The notes below the pieces were generated by a model, which saw nothing but the letters and a program-made list of their open reading frames with translations, was not told the origin of the DNA and ran no database searches. A DNA stretch of 64,000 nucleotides, taken from the NCBI GenBank assembly GCA_030549495.1, contig JAUIRK010000287.1, positions 1-64,000 of the forward strand, written 5' to 3'. Position 1 is the first letter of the stretch. Each line of letters begins with the position of its first letter. This document shows, piece by piece, positions 32,945 through 45,061 of this stretch. The DNA comes from Nectonema munidae (lineage: Eukaryota > Nematomorpha > Nectonematoida > Nectonematidae). The translations under genes and the position numbers were made by a program.

Positions 32945-35500
32945 CTGCAAGCAACAAAGGTGAAAGGAGAGTTGCTGTAGAATATTCAAATGGCACTAGA
33001 AGAAATCGTCGATACCATATCTTCTAACAGGTTTTTGTTCTCTACTTGTTCGTCTTAGTCTTGTGGCTTCTGGGCCTTCATCTTCGTCTGAATGCTCAGC
33101 ACAACTTGTTTATGGAACTGGTGAGAAGACTTCCTTTCCGGGTTCTGATGAGAGCCAGATTCAGATGAAGCAGCTTCCTTTCGTTTCCATCTTGAAATCG
33201 TACCCTCGCACACTGGGGATTTACCTCCTCTGCCAATTCTAGTTGAGGCTTGGCTTTGGATAAGACAGAAAATTTCTTTACCCAGACAGTTTTTAAAATG
33301 GATAGCCAGTATGGAACCTTGTTGTTAATGGAGTTTCTTCGGAATGTAAATATTTTCTCATGTGAAATTGGGTTAGTTGATGTATTCAAGAGAGTTCTAT
33401 TGAGGCTGTCTGAAAGAACTTCTTCCCACTTTTCAATAGGCAGTCGAAGATTTTCGGTTGCTAGAGTAGTAATGGCTAGCCAAATGACGCCATTGTAGCG
33501 TTCGCACTGTGAGTTGCCTTGCGGGTTATAAGCTGTTGTGAACGTAGGCGCTATTTCTTTATTTAAAAGAAAAGATTTAAGTTCATTTGATAAAAACGAC
33601 TTCGTCCTAATAGAATGTACGTAATTAGGTAGCCCGAACATCGCAAGTAAATTTTGCAAACATTTGCTTAACGTCATGTCTTTGCAGGGATAAGCGAAAG
33701 GAAATCTTGAGTATCAATAATAGTGAGAATATACCTAGTCTTACTTTATGATGGCAAAGGGCCTTTGAAGTCAATCGATAATCTATCTGACGGTCTTGTA
33801 CATTTGATAATGTGGTCGTTATCCGAGTTGTAAAACCTTGGTTTGAATTTACGACAAATTTGGCAGTTCTTTGTCATACCTTTAATTTCACCCATTGAAA
33901 ATGGTAAATTATTTTCTCTTTCAAAGTGATGCATTCTTCTTACTACCTAATGAATCAGCAAGTTATGTAATTCAAAGTCCATTAAGTCTTTTGTAATAGA
34001 ACAAACCCTTGACAACGCATCTGCTGATAAGTTATCAACTCCAGGGCGATATTTGATGTCAAATGAGTATGAAGAAAACACCAGACGCCAATGAAGCATT
34101 TTATCGTTCTTTATTTTACTCTTACCGTGCTTGTAAAATTTATAAGAAACAGCTTTCTGATCCGTCACTACGGTGACGTTTTGCCCAATCAAAAAGTGCT
34201 TCCAATGTCGAATTGCTTCGATGACTGCATATGCTTCCTTCTCTGCAATGTGTGAATTTCTCTCCGTTCGCCAGAGAGTTTTGAAAAAAAACTACAGATC
34301 TTTCTTCCGGTAAAAGGAAAGCAGCGATAGTTTTCTCTTTCCACAACAAGAGGCTTGCCAATTTCAATTGCACGTAAAGTTGAATCTTAATTTCCTGCTT
34401 TAGAGACTCTATTGCTCTTCATTGTTGTTTGTTCAGAGGGAATGATGACGCTTTTGTGAGAGATTAGATTTTAGTTGAGTAATTGTAAATCCATTTGGCG
34501 TAATATGAGAAAAATCCCATCATTATTTTTAAGTCACCGGTATTTTTTGCTATTGGCATCTTTATCAAAGGTTTCACACGATCTTGGTCAGGTTTTAATT
34601 CCTCATTACAAATCTCGTATCCAAGTAATTTAATTGATGTGAGGCAGAATTTGCTTTTGTTCTAGTTAATCTTGAACGATTTGATTTTAGTTGCATCAAG
34701 GAACGATTTAAGATTATGATTATGCCCTTCCAAAGTCTTGCCACAAAAATCACATTGTCTATGTATGAAAAGGTATTAGAAAGATTATTGTAAGAAAGAA
34801 AGTTATTGATAAATCGCTGAAAAGCAGAAGCACCGTTCCTGAATCCCATTGGAATTCTAGTGAACAGATAAAGTTACAATTTGCTTCAAATCTTGTAAAA
34901 ATCCGTTCATCTTTTTCCAGCTCTACTTGATAGTAAGCTTCTGAAAGATGAATCAAACGAAAGTATCTAAAATTAGCAACCTTGCAAGCAAATTTATTCA
35001 TCTCAGGTAAGGGATAGGCGTCAGGTAAGTTGTCATGAAAAATCTACTACCATCCTTTTACCTCACATAGGTTTAGGCTAGAACGACTTGGGCTCCCTAC
35101 GGAGAGTTGCTTTCTTCAATAACTCCATTAAGCATGGCCTTTTGCTGGGCAAAGTTCTCGCTTGGCTTTAGGATGTCTTTTACCTACACAAAAGTAACAT
35201 TTACCTTTATTTGATGATTTTACGAAGGAGGTACATACTTCTCCTTTTTGAATTTCAAAGTCTCGGAGAATGGCAGGCTCATATTTACGATTTTCGTTTG
35301 AGGCTGCCGCGAGTGCTAATGTATTTGATACATAGCTTGTTCCATGGCCCTGGCTTGGTTAACAGTAGTATCAAGATCTAAACTTGGGGAGCTTTTATTC
35401 AACAAATACTTGATGGAAAAAGTGATTATTCTACAAAAGCTTGATATATATACTACAAAATTTACATGGCAATGAGAGTGACATACAAAAATAAAGAAAT
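32945..35500 (-). mobile_element. Gypsy retrotransposon, copy 2 (3' part with integrase)
   Basis: Minus-strand pol remnant. RT is at 35001-34595 in two frames, with the same YIDN (instead of YxDD) and the same frameshift as copy 1. RNase H is at 34373-33947, with TVVTDQKAVSYKF and KYRPGVDNLSADALSR. The integrase zinc region is at 33934-33746 (CQICRKF, then DRLSIDFKGPLP). The integrase core is at 33677-33096: FGLPNYVHSIRTKSFLS (normally SD-x-G), YNPQGNSQCERYNG with the catalytic Glu, and the C-terminal domain. The start of a 3' LTR is at 32985-32945. 34053-35500 is matched by 9838-11287 in reverse. Confidence 0.88.
33096..33934 (-). pseudogene. Gypsy integrase
   Basis: Two frames hold the HHCC-like zinc region (33934-33746, with C-Q-I-C) and the DDE core plus C-terminal part (33677-33096). 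The core has IDFKGPLP (first Asp), SIRTKSF (second Asp position changed to Thr or nearby) and NPQGNSQCERYNG (Glu). The break at 33680-33745 includes a frameshift. It would normally insert the cDNA into the genome. This copy is inactive. Confidence 0.8.
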
Positions 35501-35759
35501 ATGTCTAGAGTCTAGAGTCAATTGTTCCTTCAGTATCAAAATCATTCTCTTAGAAAAGTTAAATTGCTTTGGAAAAAAAATTTATTTCTCAATACAAATG
35601 ACAGTGTACTATTCTAACTGTTTTTCTTGTAATAGACAACGTATGTATTTGTTTTTCTTTCCCTGTCATTTGTCTATTATCTTGTATAATTATAGATATA
35701 TACTATTTTTGTAAACTTTCACTGTAACTTAGTTGTAAATAAAATAATATTTATCTGTA
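35501..35759. other. Spacer between Gypsy copy 2 and the MULE
   Basis: A/T-rich, with a repeated TCTAGAGTCTAGAGTC phrase at 35502-35518. No gene recognised. Confidence 0.4.
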
Positions 35760-36393
35760 TATATATTGGGTTCTAGGAGAAAAGGCTTATAACAACAAAA
35801 GGCTAACAATTCATTGATGCGTGTATGATGATGAATGACATATAAAATATCCAATCAAAATGTGACTCTTGGTAATAAAGATGTAAATTGCGAAACGGGT
35901 ATGAGAGTGATAAAAATTAACAGGTTACATATACCCAAGTTGCTTGTGATACACCACTATACTTAACATATCGTCATATATTATTTTTATAAATACAATT
36001 AACGTTTTGTTTCTGCATTAATCCATTTTTATTTTTAAAATAAATATGAAATTTATATAATCTATTTTTGTAAAACTCATTTATAGGTTATAATTGTAAG
36101 TTATTTTTTAAAATGCAGCTTTGATCAAGATTGAACATATATAAAATCTATTATAAACTAATTCATTTTATTATAAATTTGCAATAAAAAATATAATATG
36201 TACTTGAAATAAAATAGTTTTTTTTTCGTTAAAAAAAATTAATAGTGCAGCCACGAAATTATCATTTTTTTGCATAAAAATTAATAACTAAAAAAGTTTA
36301 CCAAAAAATGAACAACAATATTATATAATATTAAAAATCGCATTATAATAAATTACTTTCATAACAAAAAAACATTAAAACTTTATTATAAAT

Positions 36394-37075
36394 TCAAAAT
36401 TGAATTGATTGAAAAGTTGTTAGATTTTTCGTTTCTTCTTTTTGACTGCAAAGTAAACAATAGATGACAGGAATCTGGATTCTGTTGTGCATTGCATGTA
36501 TTGTAAAAATTTGCATAAAATGTTTAGGTGACTTTTTAAATGTTCCGTCAATGTAAATTGCTTCAACATTACAAAAACTTTTCAAATGATTAAAGATTTC
36601 ACCATAAAAAATAATGATTCTTTCATTATTAAAGATGGCATCATATTGTTTAAATAATGTCCCCGAGCAAAAATGATATTTTTCAGGGATGCTGAAATAA
36701 ATACTATCTAGATTTTTTCACGTTTTCTATTATATCTTATATTTCTTAATACATTTTTTTAGCAGACACCTTTTATCAGCACTGAGTGTAGAAATATTTT
36801 CTCTATTAAAAACAAAAATAAAATTAGCAAGAAACTAATATAAGGGTTTACCTATATATTTGACTTATTGATTTAAAACTATTTCTCGCTTCATTTTTTA
36901 TTTTCTCATTAAAAAGTTCCATTTCGCTATTTTCTTCATGATTGTGAGGAACATACTTTTTAATACAATTTGTAATATTTTTTTTAAAAATAATTCTTCC
37001 TAAAAAAAATTTAAACATAACCTTATGTTTAAAAAAAAAATAACCTTTATGGTATTTTTTACAACCCCAAAGCAA
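36394..37075 (-). pseudogene. MULE transposase with FLYWCH-type finger, decayed
   Basis: The frame 37075-36848 reads MLWGCKKYHKG... and PHNHEENSEMELF, matching the W-x-C ... H-N-H-E end of a FLYWCH finger that lacks one Cys here. After a broken stretch, the frame 36585-36394 reads VEAIYIDGTFKKSPKHFMQIFTIHAMHNRIQIPVIYCLL, the first conserved block of the MULE transposase with its catalytic Asp in IDGTF. The second Asp and the Glu are not found, so the C-terminal half is lost. Confidence 0.8.
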
Positions 37076-37269
37076 TTAATTAAAATTATTTCAAATTTAT
37101 ATCTAAAATTTTAAAAGTACCTGGACACTTTTTTGAACGGTGTTTCGTACATTGATATAAGATCGTTGCTTGATATTCTTTTTGTTTATAATAATAGGTA
37201 TAACCGTTGAAAAACATTTTGAAAGAAAATGAAATAAATAAACAACAAATATTAAAATAGTTTATAAAA

Positions 37270-37470
37270 ATATTGTGGAAATAATTAACTAGAATTAAAA
37301 CTCTGCAAGTCTTTATTGTGCATAAAATACTTGTAACAAGATTAGTAGAAAAATTCAGGAAATAATTATCAAGAATTATAACTGTGCTGTCTCTTATTGT
37401 GCATAAGATTAGTAGAAAAAATCAGGAAATAATTATCTAGAATTATAACTGCAGTCTTTTATTGTGCATA
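37270..37470. repeat. Internal ~65-bp tandem repeat (about 3 units)
   Basis: Units with AATAATTATCTAGAATTATAACT ... TCTTTTATTGTGCATA recur three times inside the right end of the MULE; the second and third also share AAGATTAGTAGAAAAA(T/A)TCAGG. Confidence 0.75.
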
Positions 37471-37609
37471 CAATGTTTATAATGATGCTTTGCTTATCTG
37501 TCAATCAATGTCAACTATAGACATTACAATGTTAGCCTTTTGTCGTTATAAGCCCTTTCTCCGTCAACCTATATATTGTGTCACGAATCTCAACCCTTTT
37601 CCTATTCCT

Positions 37610-37769
37610 TCGATATATCATGTTTCTTTCCTTCTTAATTACATCTTGATTTCATGCTTAATCAATCATACAAGCGGCTTTATGGACTTTCGATATATCA
37701 TGTTTCTTTCCTATTTAATTACATCTTGATTTCATGCTTAATCAATCATACAAGCGGCTTTATGGACTT
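37610..37769. repeat. 80-bp tandem duplication
   Basis: TCGATATATCATGTTTCTTT starts at 37610 and again at 37690; the 80-bp units differ by about one base. The unit also contains ATCATACAAGCGGCTTTATGG. Confidence 0.9.
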
Positions 37770-38151
37770 TTGGTTATCCACGCTTATATTTAATATTACT
37801 GTTTGTGTTTTTTTGAAAGAATGTCAATCGTGATAGGATGCATCAGAGTCACTTACTTTCTGAGCAAAGCCAAAATTTTCTTTTTCAAGGCTTATTTCTC
37901 GGTTCTGTAAATCCTTTCGAAATAGCTTTTCAGCATGTCCTTCCTCTTCCTCCTATCTTTTTATGTTGTCAAAGTCTCGAGCTCCCTTTTAGAGATTGCC
38001 AGCTGTGCTTGTTTCAGGGAGTTCAAACAACCTTAGGTATCGGGGTCAGATGTTTGATGGAGCAGTAATTTCATTTAAGACAACTTATTTTCCTAGCCAT
38101 CTTAACCCTATTGTATATAAAGTTTTTTACACACACATATATATATATATC
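37770..38151. other. Spacer, no gene recognised
   Basis: Short open frames exist but show no known motif. (AT)n near 38137-38149. Confidence 0.35.
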
Positions 38152-38826
38152 TTCAACCTGTATACTACGATGGTTTCTATTCCATGTACAAATAACTAGG
38201 GAGACAATGTTCAACTTTCTGTTCACATTCTGCTAGATGTAAGATTTGATATACCTCATTCGGGGAGACGATGCTACATAAGTTATTACCTATATACATT
38301 TGTATACTACGTTGGTTCATCTCCAACCTGTATACCGCAATAATTCATCTCCAACCTATATAATATATTTTATCTAATAATCAAAATAAAATTCTGTAAT
38401 CAAAGAATCGAAAAATATTCTTTAAAAAATCAAAAAATATCAAAGTTTCTGTTCATATTTTGCTACCTCATACGATGTTACAAAAGTTATTACCTATACT
38501 TTGCAATTTGCACGATTTTAAATATTATATTTGTCAAATAATCAAAATAAAATTCTGTAATCAAAGAATCGAAAAATATTCTTTAAAAAATCAAAAAATA
38601 TCAAAGTTTCTGTTTATATTTTGCTACCTCATGCGATGTTACAAAAGTTATTACCTATACTTTGCAATTTGAACAATTTTAAATATTATATTTGTCGAAT
38701 AATCAAAGAATCGAAAAATGTTAAAATCAAAAAATATTTATTATCGAATAATCAAAGAATCGAAAAATGTTCAAATCAAAAAATATTTATTCTTTTTAAA
38801 TATATCGTTGGCTCCCCTTACTTTTA
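38152..38826. mobile_element. Half (right arm) of a foldback element
   Basis: This 675-bp stretch matches the right arm of the complete element (about 43262-43922) in the same orientation, and the left arm (38889-39575) in reverse. It ends with the same tip, CCCCTTACTTTTA at 38826. Its left part is missing. Confidence 0.85.
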
Positions 38827-39544
38827 GTTTCGTATGTGCATAATTTGATAAAAATTAATTATTAAAGACTAGGTTTATCTTTCAATTTTAAAAGTAAGGG
38901 GAGCCAACGATATATTTAAAAAGAATAAATATTTTTTGATTTGAACATTTTTCGATTCTTTGATTATTCGATAATAAATATTTTTTGATTTTAACATTTT
39001 TCGATTCTTTGATTATTCGACAAATATAATATTTAAAATTGTTCAAATTGCAAAGTATAGGTAATAACTTTTGTAACATCGTATGAGGTAGCAAAATATA
39101 AACAGAAACTTTGATATTTTTTGATTTTTTAAAGAATATTTTTCGATTCTTTGATTACAGAATTTTATTTTGATTATTTGACAAATATAATATTTAAAAT
39201 CGTGCAAATTGCAAAGTATAGGTAATAACTTTTGTAACATCGTATGAGGTAGCAAAATATGAACAGAAAGTTTGATATTTTTTGATTTTTTAAAGAATAT
39301 TTTTGGATTCTTTGATTACAGAATTTTATTTTGATTATTTGATAAAATATATTATATAGGTTGGAGATGAATTATCGCGGTATACAGGTTGGAGATGAAC
39401 CAACGTAGTATACAGGTATAATGTATATAGGTAATAACTTATGTAGCATCGTCTCCCCGAATGAGGTATATCAAATCTTACATCTAGCAGAATGTGAACA
39501 GAAAGTTGAACATTGTCTCCCTAGTTATTTGTACATGGAATAGA

Positions 39545-39795
39545 AACCATCGTAGTATACAGGTTGAAGATGAATGATCGTAGTATACAGGTTGGAGATG
39601 AATTATCGTAGTATACAGGTTGGAGATGAATCATTGTAGTATATAGTTTGGAGATGAATCATCGTAGAATACAGGTTGGAGAAGAATCATCGTAATATAG
39701 GGGTTGGAGATGAATCATTGTAGTATATAGTTTGGAGATGAATCATCGTAGAATACAGGTTGGAGAAGAATCATCGTAATATACGGGTTGGAGAT
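39545..39795. repeat. ~30-bp minisatellite in the left foldback arm
   Basis: Units of the type GTAGTATACAGGTTGGAGATGA with ATCATC or ATTATC between them; about eight units, including diverged ones such as ATATAGTTTGGAGATG. The inverted counterpart is 43129-43295 with about five units. Confidence 0.9.
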
Positions 39796-39835
39796 AACAC
39801 GCAAGTTGTCTACCCGCGTTCAACCGTACAGGTTA

Positions 39836-40017
39836 TGAGAATATATCATTACATATTAGAGAAGAGTTTTCTAAACTCTTTATACTGAAAAAATATTTCT
39901 TCAATATACAAATAAATTTAGATGAGAATATATCATTACATATTAGAGAAGAGTATTCTAAACTCTTTATACTGAAAAAATATTTCTTCAATATACAAAT
40001 AAATTTAGATTCTGAAA
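39836..40017. repeat. ~90-bp tandem duplication in the foldback arm
   Basis: TGAGAATATATCATTACATA ... CAATATACAAATAAATTTAGA occurs twice in a row; the copies differ at about one base. Confidence 0.85.
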
Positions 40018-41220
40018 GTAGAGTCGCTTTATAATTGGGCTGGAAATTGTCACAGAATATAGGTAAAAATTTGTCCAAATGAAAAAAGCTTTAGTTTAAA
40101 ATGCATCCCTTATCTCCTTAAATTTAATGCAGTAAACAATAATAAAAATAATATTTATCCAAAACATATTTTTTCGAATCAAAGTGTAAATCAAACCCGC
40201 ATTTAAATTTTGGTTGATTAATTCAAAATCTACAAATAAATTTAGATTCTGAGAGTAGAGTCGCTTTATAATTGTGTTAGAAATTATCACATAATATAGG
40301 TAAAAATTTGTCCAAATGAAAGGAGCTTTAGTTTAAAATGCATCCCTTATAAAGGTTGTATCTAATCTAAATAAAAGTAGACTATGATTATCCAACAAAA
40401 CTCATTATTTCTTCAATGTGGATGTCGAAAATTATAATTATTTTATAAAAATATAGAAATAAATTTAGGATTAAAGTGAAAAAAAAATAAATTCATGAGA
40501 TTACTTATTGATAAAAATTGATTAAAACACATATTTTGATCTATTTATCTTCTCTTTAAAAATTTATATGCAATAAACAATAATAAAATAATATTTATCC
40601 AAAACATATTTTTTTCGAATCAAAGTGTAAATCAAACCCGCACTTCAAAAGAAGTAAAAAACTAATGTTAATATATAAAAAACTGAAAACTAAAATAATT
40701 TTATAAAAATCTAAAAATAAATAGTGGACTACGATTATCCAACAAAACTTGTACATTCGATCTACATTTTTCACTTCAAAAATAATTTTAAATTTATTAG
40801 AAAAAGATTATACTGACCAATAAAAAAACGAAGGTTAATTTATAAAAAAAATGGAAAAACTAATACTATTTTATAAAAATCTACAAATAAATTTAGATTC
40901 TGAGAGTAGAGTCGCTTTATAATTGTGCTGGAAATTGTCACATAATATAGGTAAAAATTTGTCATAATGAAAGGAGCTTTAGTTTAAAATGCATCCCTTA
41001 TCTGCTAATTAATGGTATGAAGCCCATGGAAAATAAAAACAGTAAAATGGCATTTCTTAAGTACTTATGATATAAGTAATGTATTCTGAAAGGCCATAAA
41101 AAATGCTTTAATTTGGTATATCGCATGATGCATTTTGTTGAGAAATGTGAAAGTTATAAGCGTTTTAATATTTGACTAAGATTTAAGCTAGCAACACTCC
41201 AAATAAACTAAGCGTACACT

Positions 41221-41745
41221 AGCCCGATAAAATAAACCACACACGCGTGCTAAAGATGTGGTGAAGCGTATGCGAGAAGAATTCACTGCGCTCACAAACG
41301 CGTAATGCAACATGTGTTAATCTTTCTTCGCATAGTTATGCTCTAAAATCAATCAATAATGTGATTTATTCTTCGCACACTGTCGGTATAAATATAACGA
41401 ATGCCCTTCGTTAAAAATTAGAAAGGTTGTATCTAAACTAAATAAAAGTAGACTACGATTATCAAACAAAACTCGTACATTCAATCGACAAAACCACACA
41501 CGCGTGCTAAAGATGTGGTGAAGCGTATGTGAGATAAGAATTCACTGCGCTCACAAACGCGCAATGCAAAATGTGTTCATCTTTCTTCGCATAATTATGC
41601 TCTAAAATCAATCAATAATGTGATTTATTCTTCGCACACTGTCGGTATAATTTTTAACGAATGCCCTTCGTTAAAAATTAGAAAGGTTGTATCTAAACTA
41701 AATAAAAGTAGACTACGATTATCAAACAAAACTCTTACATTTAAT
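41221..41745. repeat. ~265-bp direct repeat in the centre of the foldback element
   Basis: Two direct copies (about 41240-41490 and 41503-41745) share ACACACGCGTGCTAAAGATG, CACTGCGCTCACAAACGCG, CTTCGCACACTGTCGGTAT and GAATGCCCTTCGTTAAAA. An inverted, more diverged third copy is at 42540-42780. Confidence 0.85.
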
Positions 41746-43924
41746 CGACATTTTTCAGTTGAAAAAAAAATTTAGAATACATTACTTATATCATAAGTAC
41801 TGAAGTAATACCATTTTACTGTTTTTATTTTCCATGGGCTTCATACCATTAATTAGCAGATAAGGGATGCATTTTAAACTAAAGCTCCTTTCATTAGGAT
41901 AAATTTTTACCTATATTATGTGACAATTTCCAGCACAATTATAAAGCGACTCTACTCTCAGAATCTAAATTTATTTGTTGATTTTTATAAAATAGTATTA
42001 GTTTTTTCATTTTTTTATAAATTAACCTTCATTTTTTTTATTGGTCAGTATAATGTTTTTCTAATAAATTTAAAATTATTTTTGAAGTGAAAAATGTAGA
42101 TCGAATGTACAAGTTTTGTTGGATAATCGCAGTCCACTATTTATTTTTAGATTTTTATAAAATCATTTTAGTTTTCGGTTTTTTTATAAATTAACATTAG
42201 TTTTTTACTTCTTTTGAATTAATCATCCAAAATTTAAGTGCGGGTTTAATTTACAATTTGATTCGAAAAAAATATGTTTTGGATAAATATTATTTTTATT
42301 ATTGTTTACTGCATATAAATTTCTAAAGAGAAGATAAATAGATCAAAATATGTCTTTTAATCAATTTTTTTCAATAAATAACCTCATAAATTTATCTTTT
42401 TTTTCACTATAATCCTAAATTTATTTCTATATTTTTATAAAATAATTATAATTTTCGAATCTAACACGTGTGCGCATGCATCCACATTGAAGAAATAATG
42501 AGTTTTGTTGGATAATCATAGTCTACTTTTATTTAGTTTAGATACAACCTTTCTAATTTTTAACGAAGAGCATTGGTTATTTTTATACCGACAGTGTGCG
42601 AAGAATAAATAACATTATTGATTCTAAAACGATTGTTATTGATTTTAGCGGTTAACTATGCGAAGAAAGATGAACACATGTTGCATTACGCGTTTGTGAG
42701 CGCAATGAATTCTTATCTCGCATACGCTACACCGCATCTTTAGCACGCGTGTGTGGTTTATTTTATCGGGCTAGTGTACGCTTAGTTTATTTGTAGTGTT
42801 CCTAGCTTAAATTTTAGTCAAATAATTTAGCTTATAACTTTCACATTTCTCAACAAAATGCATCATGCGATATACCAAATTAAAGCATTTTTTATGGGCT
42901 TTCAGGATACATTACTTATATCATAAGTCCTTAAGAAATACCATTTTACTGTTTATATTTTCCATGGGCTTCATACCATTAATTAGCAGATAAGGGATTC
43001 ATTTTAAACTAAAACAGTAATATATTTGAATAAATATTTTTTCAGTATAAAGAGTTTAAAAAACTCTTCTCTAATATGTAATGATATATTCTCATAACCT
43101 GTACGGTTGAACGCGGGTAGACAACTGCGTGTTATCTCCAACCCGTATATTACGATGATTCATCTCCAACCTGTATACTACGATAATTCATCTCCAACCT
43201 GTATACTACGATGATTCATCTCCAACCTGTATACTACGATGATTCATCTCCAACCTGTTTACTAGGATGATTCATCTTCAACCTGTATACTACGATGGTT
43301 TCTATTCCATGTACAAATAACTAGGGAGACAATGTTCAACTTTCTGTTCACATTCTGCTAGATGTAAGATTTGATATACCTCATTCGGGGAGACGATGCT
43401 CATTAAGTTATTATCTATATACATTTGTATACTACGTTGGTTCATCTCCAACCTGTATACCGCGATAATTCATCTCCAACCTATATAATATATTTTATCA
43501 AATAATCAAAATAAAATTCTGTAATCAAAGAATCGAAAAATATTCTTTAAAAAATCAAAAAATATCAAACTTTCTGTTCATATTTTGCTACCTTATACGA
43601 TGTTACAAAAGTTATTACCTATACTTTGCAATTTGCACGATTTTAAATATTATATTTGTCAAATAATCAAAATAAAATTCTGTAATCAAAGAATCGAAAA
43701 ATATTCTTTAAAAAATCAAAAAATATCAAACTTTCTGTAAAAATATCAAACTTTCTGTTCATATTTTGCTACCTCATACGATGTTACAAAAGTTATTACC
43801 TATACTTTGCAATTTGCACGATTTTAAATATTATATTTGTCGAATAATCAAAGAATCGAAAAATGTTCAAATCAAAAAATATTTATTCTTTTTAAATATA
43901 TCGTTGGCTCCCCTTACTTTTAAA

Positions 43925-44290
43925 AATATCCATTTTCAAGTATATGCTGAATTCAGTGGTGATATTCTTTTTTTAATGAAAATCAATCAAACTTCTCAAA
44001 AAATAGATTTATCTCATAAAGAATAATTTTATCCGAATAATTATATAAAGTTTTTTTCACATATGTACCCATTTTCAAATACGCTGTGTTTACTGGTGAT
44101 ATTCCTTTTTCTTTTATAAAAATCAGTCAAACCTGACAAAAAATAATTTAAATGAGAGCCCATGTCAAAATTAAAATTTTTATTCTTATAAAAAGTTTTT
44201 TATACATTTCAAGTATGTAGAATTTAATGGTTCATTTTTTATGAAATCAATAAAACATGTCAAAAAATCGATTGAACCTGTAAATCAATG
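43925..44290. repeat. ~137-bp satellite, about three units
   Basis: CCATTTTCAAGTAT/AAATACGCTG ... GGTGATATTC ... ATCA(A/G)TCAAACCTGACAAAAAAT recurs from 43931, 44070 and about 44205. One unit of the same type is at 12516-12620. Confidence 0.75.
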
Positions 44291-44436
44291 TCAAATATAT
44301 AAACTTCAAAATAAATTGTACTTGCAGTATTTCTCTGCTAATTATTTTCTTAATTTATTTAATAAACAAACTTTAGGTGTTTGTACACTCAAAATATTTC
44401 ATTTGTCAGTAAATTATGGTACCGAGTCAAAATTTC

Positions 44437-44550
44437 CGCTAACCAAAATCTTCCTACCAAATTCTCCGCTACAAAAATCTCCTCTACCAAAATCTCCGTA
44501 ACCAAAATTTCCGCTATCAAAATCTCTGCTACCAAAATTTACGATAATAA
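44437..44550. repeat. 15-bp minisatellite (CCGCTACCAAAATCT type)
   Basis: About seven imperfect 15-bp units. Because the period is a multiple of three, a + strand frame reads a KISATKIS-type peptide repeat; there is no sign that this is a real protein. Confidence 0.85.
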
Positions 44551-44814
44551 TTTTCATAAAAATTTTAAATATCCCAAAACTAAAAACTGTTCAAATTTTA
44601 TATGGGAATCTTCGGAAGCAAAATTTCTAAAGTTCAAAATCCAAAAAAGTTTTATCTCAATATACTATAAACTGGGACAAAAGGTATACACAGACAAGGT
44701 ATAAAAGTATAGGGTAACTTCATCAGCAGTGGCTAACTAATGCGTGTAAAGACATAATTATTGTTGCATGTTAATTAAATTGAAGTATGAATTTGTTGAG
44801 TGCAAATAAAGTGT

Positions 44815-44847
44815 GCCCCCTAGATTCAAAACCTAGTTACGCCACTG
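44815..44847. mobile_element. hAT-like element right end
   Basis: GCCCCCTAG...AACCTAGTTACGCCACTG; reversed it starts CAGTGGCGTAACTAGG, the typical terminal sequence of this group. Left end not found. Confidence 0.45.
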
Positions 44848-45061
44848 CATATGTACTAGTTCTTTATAAATTTAAGTTTTTTGATTAATAAAAAATAACT
44901 AATATCATTTTTTTTATTATAAGTTTAACAAAAAAAGCTTTGTATGTTTTTTGATGTTACTATTTTTTTTACAATGTAAACTCTAACTTATCATATTTAA
45001 GTTTGTTATGATAATTTTTAAATTTTAACTAATTTATGCTTGAAATTTTTGTTTAGACATA

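Larger units (their letters stand above)
35769..37569 (-). mobile_element. MULE (Mutator-like element), 1.8 kb with 9-bp target duplication
   Basis: TATATATTG occurs exactly at 35760-35768 and 37570-37578 as a 9-bp duplication, the length typical of Mutator elements. The terminal inverted repeats start GGTTCTAGGAGAAAAGG (left) and GGTTGACGGAGAAAGGG (right, reversed); about 34 of 39 positions match, through TTATAAC(A/G)ACAAAAGGCTAAC. Minus-strand frames inside encode a FLYWCH-type finger and part of a MULE transposase. An internal 3-fold repeat of about 65 bp lies near the right end (37270-37470). Confidence 0.9.
38889..43922. mobile_element. Giant foldback-type element (5.03 kb, nested inverted repeats)
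   Basis: The left tip TAAAAGTAAGGGGAGCC (38889) is exactly inverted at the right tip ending 43922. The outer arms are about 0.9-1 kb: a unique part (38889-39575 against 43262-43922), then a ~30-bp minisatellite, then TTGTCTACCCGCGTTCAACC and TATCATTACATATTAGAGAAG. Inside is a second palindrome (about 40350-41090 against 41775-42550), and a third segment carrying AAACCACACACGCGTGCTAAAG appears twice direct and once inverted. No protein frame that is not simply repeat sequence exists, so it is non-autonomous. Such modular repeat-filled arms are known from FB-type elements; the transposase family here is unknown. Confidence 0.85.

Noticed and set aside
37270-37470. CRISPR-like spaced repeats
   Set aside because: The repeats are contiguous or irregularly spaced tandem units inside a MULE in an animal genome; no cas genes.
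38460-44026. A 'protein family' of short frames starting MLPHTMLQKLLPILC at five places
   Set aside because: They lie in the repeated foldback arms and recur only because the DNA recurs; the peptide has no conserved features beyond the repeat, and frames on both strands are affected alike.
44241-44704. Frame with KISATKIS peptide repeats
   Set aside because: It is a by-product of a 15-bp minisatellite whose period is a multiple of three.
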